In this document: positions 11,782 through 23,500 of the stretch, piece after piece
How positions within the stretch are numbered: position 1 is the first letter of the stretch
Layout of the letters: every line of letters begins with the position of its first letter
DNA from: Trichinella spiralis
Lineage: Eukaryota > Nematoda > Enoplea > Trichinellida > Trichinellidae
Assembly (NCBI GenBank): GCA_000181795.3
Contig: CM012953.1
Span: 1,152,542 to 1,216,541 of the forward strand
Length of the DNA stretch: 64,000 nucleotides
Direction of reading: 5' to 3'
Notes under the pieces: model-generated
Told to the model about the DNA's origin: nothing
The model's input: only the letters and a program-made list of their open reading frames with translations
Database searches by the model: none
Program-made: the position numbers and the translations under genes

Positions 11782-13923
11782 ATGCGCGTTAAAGTTATAT
11801 CACGAAATCCTGATGAGTATATGCGAGAAACTAAAAGCGACATTTTTAAAGGTAGGTATTGTACAGTTTTGTATTGTTATTTATTTTAGTGTTGTTATTT
11901 TTTAACAAGTGTATGATTTTGACTTATTTAGTTCCAAGAAATTATGACTCGTCATTGCATCCATTTCAAGCCCAAAGAGAATATGTACGGGCTTTAAATG
12001 CTGTGAAACTAGAACGCGTGTTTGCTAAACCTTTTCTTGGCAGCTTGGATGGACATTTCGATGGTGTGCATTGCTTAGCGAAACATCCAACTAGTTTAAC
12101 CACTTTATTATCTGGTGCTTATGATGGCGAAGTTAAATTTGTTTTTTTTTGAAAATTTGACATGTTAAACAGTTTTGGGTTTATAGATTCGATTATGGAA
12201 TCTTGCATCGAGAAAGTGTATTACAAGTATCAAAGCCCACACTGGCTTTGTACGTGGAATGTGTGTAGATCCGTCTGGTGAAACATTCTTTTCAGTAGGC
12301 GACGACAAATCTATCAAGAGATGGCCTTTTGTAATTGATGATTCTAAATCTCCATTAGAGCCGATTTCGACATTTTTAAGTTCAGTATGTGTAATTGTTG
12401 AATTGGAATATAAATTCATATTTTTTGTTGTTGTTATTGTTGGATGTTTAGGATTGTATTCTTGATGTTACTCATCATTGGAAAGAAAATAAAATAGCAA
12501 CTTGTGGAAATGGCGTTCAGGTTTGGGAACACACAAGAGCGTCACCGATTAGAATTTTTGAATGGGGAGTTGACAGTGTTTACAAAGTTCGATTCAATCC
12601 TATTGAGGTATGTTCATTTATTAAAGTATATTTAACATTTAAATATTCGTTGAATAATAACACTGAAAAGTGGACAACTTTAAAAATTTCTTTTTTAGGT
12701 AGATTTATTTGCTGCTCTTTCAAATGATAGAAGTATAATGTTGTACGATTGCCGTGCTCATGACCCGCTACACAAGGTGACTATGATTAAATTTTTTCAT
12801 CATATTTGCACGCGTAAAAGATACTTTTGAATAATAAGATAATATTATGAAAAATTAAATTTGTTGTTTCACGCAATAATATTTTTAACGTTTAGTTACA
12901 GTATTAGTAATTTTCAGGTAAATGAAAATTCAAGATTTATTCTGTGAATAAATATTTCTGTTTAGGTCGTTATGAAATTAAAGAGCAATGCAATTTCGTG
13001 GAACCCAATGGAAGCTTTTGTGTTTACTGTTGCAAATGAAGATTACAAGTAATTTTGAAAAAAAACATGAAAAAAAGAATTTTGACAAATGTATATGCTT
13101 GTGTTAACGTATGCTTTTTCTAGTCTCTATTCATTTGATTTGAGAAAGATGTCTTCACCATTCATTGTTCATATGGATCATATTTCAGCTGGTATGGTAA
13201 AGTTAAAGTGTATTTTTTTTAAATAAAATTATATTCAAATTAGTAATGGATGTGGACTATTCTCCAACTGGTCGAGAATTTGTTTCCGGAAGTTATGATA
13301 AAACCATTCGAATATTCAATCAGGGTGATGGAAAGAGTCGGTAATATAGTTCAGTTTTTGCCAATTTATTATTATTTTTATTATTTTTTAAAAATAAAAT
13401 TAAGTGAAATATATCATACGAAACGTATGCAAAGAGTGATGTGCGTTGCTTGGTCGTTGGATAATAAATATATTGTCAGTGGTTCAGATGAAATGAATTT
13501 GCGTGTATGGAAAGCAAAAGCTTGGGAGAAACTTGGACCAGTAAAATTTTATTAATCAATTTGTAAATAATTTGAAAAATAATAATTTTATTTTTTTTCA
13601 GATGGCAGTACGCGAGCGAAATTCGCAAAAGTATGCAGAAAAGTTGAAAGAAAAGTACAAGTATTTTCCTGAAATTAAACGCATTGCTCAGCATCGTCAC
13701 GTACCCAAGCACGTATACAATGCGAGAGCTGAACTGAATGCAATGAGAAAATCCCAGAAGAGAAAGTTTGTCTCATTTTGGCTTGTATTTTGCATTGCCA
13801 TTCCATGCATTACATTGGTCTTGATTTATTTTAAGAGAGAAAAATCGTCGTGCTCACAGCAAGCCTGGAACTGTACCGTTTGTGGCAGAAAAGAAAAAGC
13901 ATGTCGTTGGAGAAGAGGATTGA
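11782..13923 (+). CDS. DCAF13: DCAF13/SOF1 WD-repeat ribosome biogenesis protein
   Basis: SOF1/DCAF13 is a WD40 protein of the small-subunit processome, required for 18S rRNA maturation in the nucleolus; in animals it also acts as a CUL4 substrate adaptor. Eleven exons (11782-11851, 11932-12140, 12187-12384, 12452-12607, 12699-12776, 12966-13048, 13124-13191, 13244-13340, 13405-13540, 13602-13765, 13836-13923) give 448 residues, against 445 in human. The N-terminus (VISRNPDEYMRETK), VPRNYD, ALNAVKLERVFAKPFL, repeated GSYDKTIRIF and GSDEMNLRVWKA type blades, and the basic tail with IKRIAQHRHVPK and HSKPGTVPFVAEKKKHVV all match in order. The last intron ends just before KNRRAHSKPG, so an unspliced reading would wrongly run into intron sequence. 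Confidence 0.97.
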
Positions 13924-14460
13924 TTATTATTGTGTACATTTTTGTTCATTAGCTGTTCGTCGCTTTGTTGCAGTTTCAGCTTTATAAAAATTATTGCACA
14001 TTACGAAACAATGACTTTTTTGTCTTCATCATAGTGTTGCTATTAACAATTAAGCTTCATTTCACACGAGTCAATATTGAATTAGAATCAAGGCACCCGG
14101 GCGAAAATTGAATTTCAGGCACCGCCCGCCTTGAATGAACATGTTTGAAAAATGTCTGTAATGAGACAATTTATACTAATAGCCTCTTGGCGACCATTTG
14201 TTACGGTTCATTTTACTGAAAAATCCATCAATGTGACAGTGGTGGTTGGTGGACGGCTAATTTATCTTCAAGTTGCAATAGAAAAATATGGAATTGGGCC
14301 GATGTTGAGATTTTGACAATTTTCCATCATCAACCAGATGTCCATTGTTTCACGTGTGATAGCAGTGTGCATATACGGATCTTGAGTTAACGACCGTTTT
14401 GCTCTGCGGGCAGTGTCCGGTCGACGAAGCCAAAAATCGATCGCACCGTCGGAAGCTGGC
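13924..14460. other. Intergenic region after DCAF13
   Basis: No coding stretch seen. The first ~100 bases are probably the DCAF13 3' end (ATAAAA only). From about 14090 the base composition becomes more balanced, typical of the start of a promoter region for the next gene. Confidence 0.4.
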
Positions 14461-15652
14461 TAACAACAGTTGCTTATATAAAAGCCGACTGAACGAACAT
14501 TTCACGATGTGCTTTCATTTTGGCATCTGATGACGACGACAACTGTTCTCTGGGAATCGACTGACAATCATCAATACTCGTGTGTGTATGTGTGTGTCTT
14601 GGTGTATCAAGTTCAAAAATTCGATCGCATGCTTTGCTGAGAAAGCTGAGCAAAAGCTTCTCAGCTAGCTATTCACAACTTTCAGATCACTTCAGCTCGT
14701 TTTAACTAGAAAATGATGCTCATCCATTACAAGCTTTAATTTCAGGTTGTTGTTTATTTGTTTGTTATTTATTCATTCATTTCATTGTTGCTAGTTTCGT
14801 TGTTCAAAATAATTGCTCAATTAAAAGTGGAAATAAGTAGTTAAGTAAAATGCAATTTATTTCAAATTGTGGAAATTTTATTTTAGAAATTCGTTCGAAC
14901 AGATGATCTATTTCAATGTCATTCATTAATTATTTAAATTGTTTGCTTTTATTTACAGTATAACTCAAGGTTTTTTTCACTCTTATCATAATTTGAAAAA
15001 TGATATACAGTATGATAAATATTCATATGCATAGTCGCAAAATTTTTGGCGAAATTAGTAACTTCATCAAAGTAGATGTCTTGCGCCAACTTTGCATTTT
15101 CGAAATTTGCAAAAATTTTTGTCAAGTGTTTATTTTGAAAGTTTAAACTCTTCGTTTTGACGCAACTATTGATTTTAAATGCTTTTCTCAACAAAGAACA
15201 GTTGTTGTAATTTTCTTGAAAAAAATATTCAACATCAGTGCATAATTGAAATTCAACGAGGCATAATTTATTTTATTAGCTCAACTCTGAAGCCGTCAGT
15301 TTGTAATGAGCTTGTTGCAAATTCCAGTTCATACATGAGAATAACAAACAAGTGAAAAGTAAAATTACATTATAAAACTATGCTACATTTAAACTCTTAA
15401 TGACAAAGTATCAAGTTTATTGTTTTCTTGAACTGTAATTTGAAAAAAAATATGCACCGTTTTTTTATTTTTTAAGCATTTTTAAATTGGATCTTTTGAC
15501 ACCTCAGCATATTGATTAGCATATAGGTTGCATATTACATTTTGGGCTTCAATCTTATTTGATTAAAGAGCAATTATGAGCTGTTTAAAATTTGAGCTTC
15601 ATAGTAAGGTTTTAATGTTTAAGATGTTTTTCCTATTTTTAGATTTGCATTC
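14461..15652 (+). promoter_or_regulatory. TATA-box promoter and leader of the RSKR-like kinase
   Basis: A textbook TATATAAAAG lies at 14475-14484 in a locally GC-richer stretch. Transcription would start about 30 bases later. A near-perfect hairpin (CTGAGAAAGCT / AGCTTCTCAG) sits at 14637-14664. The first coding exon follows a TTTTTAG acceptor at 15642, so I infer a non-coding first exon and a ~0.9 kb leader intron. This is the clearest core promoter in the window. Confidence 0.5.
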
Positions 15653-18600
15653 ATGGGAAATCAGAGCAGTGTATCCGATTGCAAGTAAACTTTCTTTTTT
15701 CACTTTCTCACTCCACAGTTGATATATTTTAAGATGCTTAATTATTTAAATTTTTTCAACATTTTTAATGCAAATTTTTATAAATTATGCTTCTTTATTT
15801 TCTCTTATTAAGAACTTGTCCATTGTTTGATCAATCGAAATGCCACTTTTTGGATGGAATTTCGTCAAATCGACGATATTACACTTGCAAAGAGAAAAAG
15901 CAGCAACATTTGAATAAGCTGTTTTTGGAAAAATGCGCACTGCTCATTGCGGACAGTCCGTGCACCACCAGTGCAAGTGATGAATCATTAAAAATGGAAT
16001 GCTGCTCTAAATTCGAAGACGATTCACTGCAGACATATAATATGATGCTTGTTGACAAGCTTCCACTTGATATACCAGAATGCGTTGCAAATGGTGAACA
16101 AGTGAATGCAAAGTTTTCAAAGAAAACAAAAAACTCTGAGATTATGAGCTGTGATGATGAACAATGTGCAGCAGCTGCACAAGTAAATAAAAAATTGAAT
16201 CTCATTTCCTATCTACAACAGTGGAATGCAAGCAAAGTGAGTTTTTCTACATACATACTGTATGAAAAATATATGAATATTTTGTTTTGAGAAATCAAAG
16301 AAAAAGCCTGCAATGCAAGCGTCTTCTTTGCCAGGACTTTTCATTTCTGGAAGGCCCGCCAGTTTGAATGTGAAATGCCTTTCCGATTCAAAGTTACAAT
16401 CGTCGTTTAGATCATTTTGGTCATTTCGCAGTCCTCGAACTGCTAGATCCTTGCCAAACACTGGTAATTTATTAAAATTTTTAAAAAATTATTAAAAATT
16501 GTTTTTCTTTTATCAGAAAGTGCAACAAGTTTAAATTCACTAACAGATGGCAGGACACCTTGGCCAATTCCTTGGTTAGAAGCAATTTTTCTACCAGAAT
16601 TTCCAAATAAAGGACAATTGAACGAAAAATTATTTCAAGTAATTTTGTAATTACGTGCATTTTTCAATGACAAATTGAACTAACTGATCAGGTTCTTACT
16701 TTTATTATAATCGCCTTTAGGTTTTTTCTTTTTTATAAAATTCAAAAGATGCTCTTAATAAGGATGTTTTTCAAACTTTTTAACAGATTCTTCTGATATT
16801 GATCTTTTATGGGGATAATTAACATTTCAGATGTGCATGGATATATCAGTGACGTTATTTCAATTTAATTCAATAATGTGAAAAATAAGCTTATGATTAA
16901 ATTAAATTAAAGACATCCCTTGTAAAAATGTTATTTAAAGTAAAGGATGTTGTGCATGGATCATTATTCGTTATTAAAAATTTAACATCATTTATAAGTA
17001 TAAAATTAGCTTTTATTGAAAATTAAAATGCCTCTTTGTTTATAATGATACATTTAGGAAAATGGAATATTATCACGTGGAAAATTTAGTACTGTTTACA
17101 AGGCTACTTTGAAAGCATATCCACAGACATTGTTCGCTCTGAAGGTTATTTTTGAACATTTTAAATTAAACACATCAAATGAATAATTGCTGCTTATTTC
17201 TTAGGTGCAAAGAAAATCAACTATTATTTCAGAAAATGCAGTTCGACAAGTTAAAGATGAATTAAAAAATCACGTAAATATTCCTTGATTATGGCACAAT
17301 ATTTCTATTATTAAAAATGAACTATTTCCAATTAATTTAAAATTTTCAATTTAATATATTATTTTAATAAATTATGATATTTAAACAAATTGCATTTAAT
17401 GTAAACATTTTTAATTTTAGCAGACGTTAAGCTGTCATCCTTTCATTGCTCAACTTTATGGCAGTTGGCAAAGCAGAACTAAAATTTATATGGGTATAGG
17501 AATTGAAAAGATTTTATTATTACTTCACCATCTAATAAATGAAAATTTCATTTTTATGTTAAACTATTATTAGCTGTTAATTTTTTTAATCTACTCTTTT
17601 AGTAATGAATTATGTTTCGGGCTTTGGCGATCTTTATGAATATTGGCGATATGAAAATTTATTACCACCTAGAGTTATAAAACTTTGGGCAGCAGAGCTT
17701 GGAATTGTTCTTGGTAAAAATTTCCAATGAAATTCATCATCTCATTTGAAACAGCTTGTTTAATTCTGCAGATTACATGCACAGTAAAAATATTGTATAT
17801 CGAGATTTGAAAATGGAAAATATTCTTCTAAATGAACAAGGTAAAAAGAATTTGCTTGCATTCAAAAAAATTTTAAATATTGCAGAAAAAAAAAACTGTT
17901 GCAGCTCACATTCGACTTGTTGATTTTGGATTTTCCAAACAGTTGGATGGAAGTCGAAGAACGAACACAATTTGTGGAACTTTGAATTATATGGGTAAAT
18001 TTTAATTTTATGTAATTTTGCATTTTTTAAATTTAAAATTTGCATAAATTTTCAGCACCTGAAATATTTTCCGGATTTGGTTATGATTGCAGTGTCGATT
18101 GGTGGAGTTTGGGTGTTTTGTTGCATACACTTGCCGTTGGTGAGTTTCCATTTCAAGTGTCAAGGGAAAAAATTCACATTGCTCCGGGTTATCGACCACC
18201 TCGAAATTTGGATCAATCTTTACAGCGCCTTTTGTTGAAAGTAAAAAATTTTTTGAATTCAATTTGCAATTTTACAATTTTTGCTTTAAATGTAAAATTT
18301 GTTCTTCAAAATTTGTTTCAAATATTGATTATTGAATTAATCAGTTGGAGAAGAATATAATTTGATTGTTGATCAATTTCAGCTGTTGAGAATAAATTCT
18401 GCAGAACGAATTCAAAGTCTATCTGCTTACCAGAAGGAAGCTTATTTTGCAGATGTTAGCTTTGAAGCAATAATTGAACAGAAGGTAATTTATTCAAATA
18501 AAGAAAAGCAGAAGAAAAATACTTGTATTTTTTATTTTAGTTATCTCCACTGGAAGAAATAAATATTTACAAGAATCGTCTTATAAGAAAAAGAAAGAAA

Positions 18601-19240
18601 GAGCTGGAAAACTTGGCGTAAGTGCTGTTGGTATTTATTGTTTAAAAATTATTTTGAATTAATTCTCTTAAGAAAGAACATTTCAATTAATTTTAATGAA
18701 CACCTTGTTTCTATTTTTATACATATATATATATATGGCATTATTTAATTATTAATTCAGTTATATAAAATATAATGTATTTATTTCCTAATTATTTAAC
18801 ATTATATAATGGTATTCGTAGTTTGGTGGTTATATAATTTACACAATAAAGAAGATTGTATTTATTATTAAAAGTAATAATTTGTTTTTTATATTAAATT
18901 CACAAAAATCAAAATATATTTATGAAAGGTTTTTTTCATGAAATATATATTTCCGTCTTGAAATTTCATCGCAAGAATAGTTTTTTTTCTTGTTTCATGA
19001 GATTTGTTCAATTTAAATAAACAGTATTTCATTATTCAATTATTAATTTTGAAATTTTGATAATAATGCAAAAAATTATTATTTCCAACGTGATTTTGTT
19101 TTCAGTGAGGAAGAAGAAAATCTTGAAGATTATGATGAAGAATATTGCAAGGTATTGAATAAAAGTACGTTATTCTTCTTTATTGTTTTACTATAAATTA
19201 GCATTCGTTTCAGTTCCTGAAATTTGACTACGTCTCTTGA
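15653..19240 (+). CDS. RSKR: RSKR (SgK494)-like AGC protein kinase
   Basis: Serine/threonine kinase of the AGC group, closest by eye to RSKR/SgK494. Fifteen exons join to 561 residues (first 15653-15684 and 15813-16236, last 19106-19151 and 19214-19240). MGNQSS at the start is a myristoylation motif with a cysteine at 10, so membrane attachment is likely. Residues ~11-225 are unconserved and cysteine-rich. WPIPWLEAIFLPEFP (~231) matches the RSKR pre-kinase segment. The kinase domain starts near 250. The catalytic lysine is K279 (FALK), the loop is YRDLKMEN (D375), then VDFG (D393), ICGTLNYMAPE and VDWWSLGV. All catalytic residues are present, but the glycine loop is reduced to LSRGKFSTV. The end, FLKFDYVS, fits an AGC hydrophobic motif with Asp in the phosphosite. 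A poly(A) signal is at 19293-19298. Confidence 0.9.
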
Positions 19241-20533
19241 ACATTTGTGAAGCTTGCTAATTTTGGATGCTTGTTTTATACTATTGTTGAGCAATAAACA
19301 GTTTCTTCTTATTCAAAGGAAACGATCGATTCATTTGAATTGAACTGTTTAAAAATTGTTGCATTGATGCTGAATTGTTTTGTGATTCTTTTATATAAAA
19401 ACAAGAGTAATAACGCAAAAATTGTTTAAGCATCAAGGTTAACGAACTTTGAAGATACTTTCTTTATCGAATGCTTAATAAAAGTTTGAAAGTTTGTTTA
19501 ATTGTTAGTGTAATAATTAAATTTGAAACTTTTCGTCCAATAGAAACAATGCAAAACAAAATTTTCTCATTTTATTCTATCATAAAATACTATAAAGAAT
19601 TTGTGTAATTTTATTGTAGAAATAAAGCGCAGCACTTTTGTTAATTAACAAAAGTAGAGAAATAGTTGATTGTTAAGCTTCTGTTCAATGAATTGCACAA
19701 ACGCAGTTCACAATGGTCAGTTGGAAAATGCTTGGTAATAAATTAAATAGAAGCTACAAGGCTAGAGATAGAGAAGCTTTTATTGCATGTATTGATTTTT
19801 CATTCTTGGCCAATTTCTTTCATTGACAATATACATTTTCATTGGTATAGAAAATGCACGCAAGGCAGAGTTCAGTGAAAAGTTGACTCTGCGCAATCTC
19901 AACACTGTCAATGTTTTTGATCTCTTTTTATTTTTCATTTGAAAGATTTCATTGAATATTTTATTTATTAAAATTTCAACGGACGCAAAAGCAATGTTGC
20001 ATATTTTATTATCTCAGTGAATAAAAAAGTTTTTCACATGATTCATTACTGTAATTCAAAAGGATGCATAGGAGCAATTTCCTGTTTGTTATAATTAAGC
20101 TTCAGTTTTGTGGATGACAGTCAAGAGAGTTGCGGCGTTCAATTTGTGCGAGACGATGCGACCAATCAATTTTGTATATACGATAATCATTCTTTCTGTT
20201 GTACTGATCGATACTTTTTGAATGAATACGAATCAAAGATACACAGATACACACACACACACACACATACGTACACAAACATATTTATCCATTCATCCAT
20301 CCATAATCTGAGCATGCTATTGCGTTATTCAATGCAGTTTGAACAAAGTTTGCCTGACTGATTGGGCTAAATCATGTTTTCCAAGTCATACCATTGTTCG
20401 CAATAATAATTGCGCTATTTTTATTGCTATTTTTCATCAACAATTTCAAAGAGAGTAACATAGTCTGCTCAAAGTTCGTTTATTTGTTAAAATTGATAAT
20501 CAAATAATTTTTAGATCATGATTCAATTTCTCC
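19241..20533. other. Intergenic region upstream of the TBC-8/SGSM gene
   Basis: The kinase 3' end occupies the first ~80 bases. An open stretch at 20110-20361 follows an acceptor-like CTTCAG but has no ATG and runs into a CA microsatellite (20240-20268); I do not call it a gene. An acceptor TTTTTAG lies about 20 bases before the next start codon. Confidence 0.5.
20240..20268. repeat. (AC)n microsatellite
   Basis: Run of AC dinucleotides with one interruption near its left end, upstream of the TBC-8/SGSM gene. Confidence 0.85.
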
Positions 20534-23500
20534 ATGTCTGACCAGCGTGAAGCGTTGTTAATGGAACTGAAGAAGCAGGTACATTGAGCTGGTTCATTTT
20601 CATAACACAACACTGTATTATTATTTTATCAACAAAATAAATAATAATAATTTTGAAATTATTTTGAAATATCCATGACAAAATGAGAAAATATTTTTAA
20701 ACCACTAAGGTGAAGCACATCGTGGAAGAAGCAGTGCTGAAGAAAGTGATCAGCGAAAGTGACAGTTGCCTGTTGTCACTTTGCCTTGCTGTGGAGCACT
20801 GCCTTTTGCATGGTCTTCGAAAGCGTGTTTTTGGCTTATTCGGCCGTGCGACGACGTTCGCGTTGCTGCACAAAATTGCAGTCTCATTTCCACCCGCAGA
20901 GCAAATATTCCGCAAAGCTGTATCCTTAGAAAAGTTATCCCTCACTCGAAAACGGTAAAACAAATAAATAAATCAACTTTAATAAATTTTTAAAAATATT
21001 TTGTCATTATTCATTGTTTAAATGCAAAATAAAATTCAAATTGTTCTTGTTGAAATAATAGTTTCTTTTTTTGTTTTTTTTGCTAAAATGCATTATCTTA
21101 CTTGAGAGATTTTGTTTATTTCAGCTATACTGAATTTCGTGCTAAATTATAGTAATGTAATGTAATGTAATAATTAATTTTTAATTTATAAATAAATCAA
21201 TAACTTTAAGACACCAAAGCGTATTAGTTCAACATGAAATTGTGTGGATACGTTTGGCAATAACTGAAAAAGTGTTGGACATTATTATAAAGTATATTTC
21301 AGAAAATGCAAGGTATAATATTTATTCATTTTATTTTATGTGCACAGAATAAAGTACAAGTTTAGTAGTATTAATTATTATGGTCATTTTTAAGAAAATA
21401 TTATGATGAAAATGCCCTTATGCGGGATTCTGTTTCTAGCAGTATGGTAGCTGGCCTTCTAGGTATTGCTTTTATTTTTATATTTAATTTTTTCATATAT
21501 ATACTGTTTTAAATTAATTAATCATGAAACTGATTTTTTCAAAGAATTTTAGTTGGGATATGTGCACTGGAATACACCCAATTAGAAGTGAGCAAAGATG
21601 ACTCTCTAGAATTAAATCCATGCGCAGCAGTTTTTCAACAGGAAGATAGTTATTCAGATTTTCATAAAAAAAGCATCACGTCACCAAAACCAACTCTCGA
21701 AGTAGGTTTATAATTATATTTTATTTGAAAAAAATATTGCTTCATATTAAAGTAATTTACCATTGAAAAATCAGACCACTTGCTTATAATATCGATAGAA
21801 TATTAACATTATTTGACTGCTCTTTGAAATAATGAAGCAAAAATTTATTGATGCATTAAATTGAAATGTCTCTCCATTGGTTATTATGTGTTTATTGATT
21901 AAATTTTTACAGTAAATTTAAATGATAAGCAAATTTATAAAATAACAGCTCACCGTCGCGAAATTAATTGTAATTAAATTTTGAAAACGAATTGATTAAT
22001 GCTACTTTGATTAACTTTTCGTATCTTTTCCAGATAATTAAGTTTACATTATTTTATAAAGAAAATTTTAAACATTAAATGTACATCGATTTTCAAATTA
22101 CTTGTTATTATAATAATTATGTTCTACATAAGTTTTCACGTTTCTTTTTTAATACTCATTTTCTCATTTCAGAAATGAATTATCCTTATCATACAAGCAT
22201 CTATACAGATATATTTATATGTATAGCTATTTATTTCCTTTTATACCAGTTGCAATAATAACTGATAAATTCTTCATTAAGGTGAAACAAGGCAACAGTT
22301 AAAAATAAATAACTTTTACTTTAATATGTACATCAAACTGTAATCGTAATCGCAATTTTTCAGGTAAAACGAACAAGTAGCTTCGGTGCAGACATTTTAA
22401 ATAGCTGCCCATTATCTCTACGAGATTATTTTATTTCTTTACGTCAAAGTTCTAAAGTGCAGTTTTTATATGGAAAAAATAATGTGTCAGTGCAACATGT
22501 AAGTTTGGATTTAATTATTTTAGTTAAAATTGATTTATTTTACATTAATTTCATCAGGGTGTTACATCTGACTATTCCAAAGGATATTTATCCGTTCAAC
22601 TGATCGACAACTCAGCGTTGTATGTAAAGTGGATTCCAAATGAGCTGATGCAAGAAAGAAATGTTTCTGTAAACCGGTAAGAATATTACTGCTTATAAAT
22701 TCACACTGGAATATATACTATGAAAAGAAAATTATTTTATTCATTTCAGCAATGTATGGCAGTCTATTATTTCGTTTGATATGGCAGAAATAAACAGTGT
22801 GCATTGTCACATTAACAGTAACAGAAACTTTTTGCAGTTTATGATTACTGTAATGAAAATAATTTCAGGTAGCAACAGTTTCTGTATGTTGTTTGTCAGA
22901 AATGATGGGGTTCCTTATTCACTTATTCAATTCGAAGCTGCTCAGAATATGATTGACTTTCTCTCTGTCATTAACAGTGCAATTCAACCTGAAAGACGAC
23001 TGGAATCTTCACCTCTGCTTCAAGCAGGAGGAGGTGATGCTACTGAATAATATAATGATAATAATAATAATAAATTTATTAAAAATATAGACGATATTCT
23101 TAAATTGATGAGCAACAAATCCGCAGGGAATAAAGAGCAACAGTTCTGCACTTCAGTAGAGTTGGAAAAGCAACTCGGAAGTAAAGAATATGTTCTCATG
23201 ATAGTGGACAATACAACGGGCACATATGAAAGTAAATTTTTATTATTTATCAAAAAAAGATCTATTTTAATTTTCTAATTTCTGAATTTAAATTATTTAA
23301 TTTACATTTAAATAAATAAATTTCAAAAATTGATAACATTATTTTATACTAAACTTATTATTTATGCATATTGAACATTATATTTCAGATTAATAATCAA
23401 ATAACAGTTATTCAGAATAATAAAGCTTAATATTTAAAATTGACCATTAACCACAATCTGTCTGGTTAAAATATACGAATACTACAAAAATATGAAAAAT

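Noticed and set aside
14440-14500. GC-richer stretch considered as a tRNA or small RNA gene
   Set aside because: No cloverleaf or B-box; the TATATAAAAG element and its position fit a protein-gene promoter better.
20110-20361. Open frame upstream of TBC-8/SGSM ending in a His/Thr run
   Set aside because: No ATG, the later part is translated CA microsatellite, and TBC-8/SGSM already has a complete family-like N-terminus at 20534.
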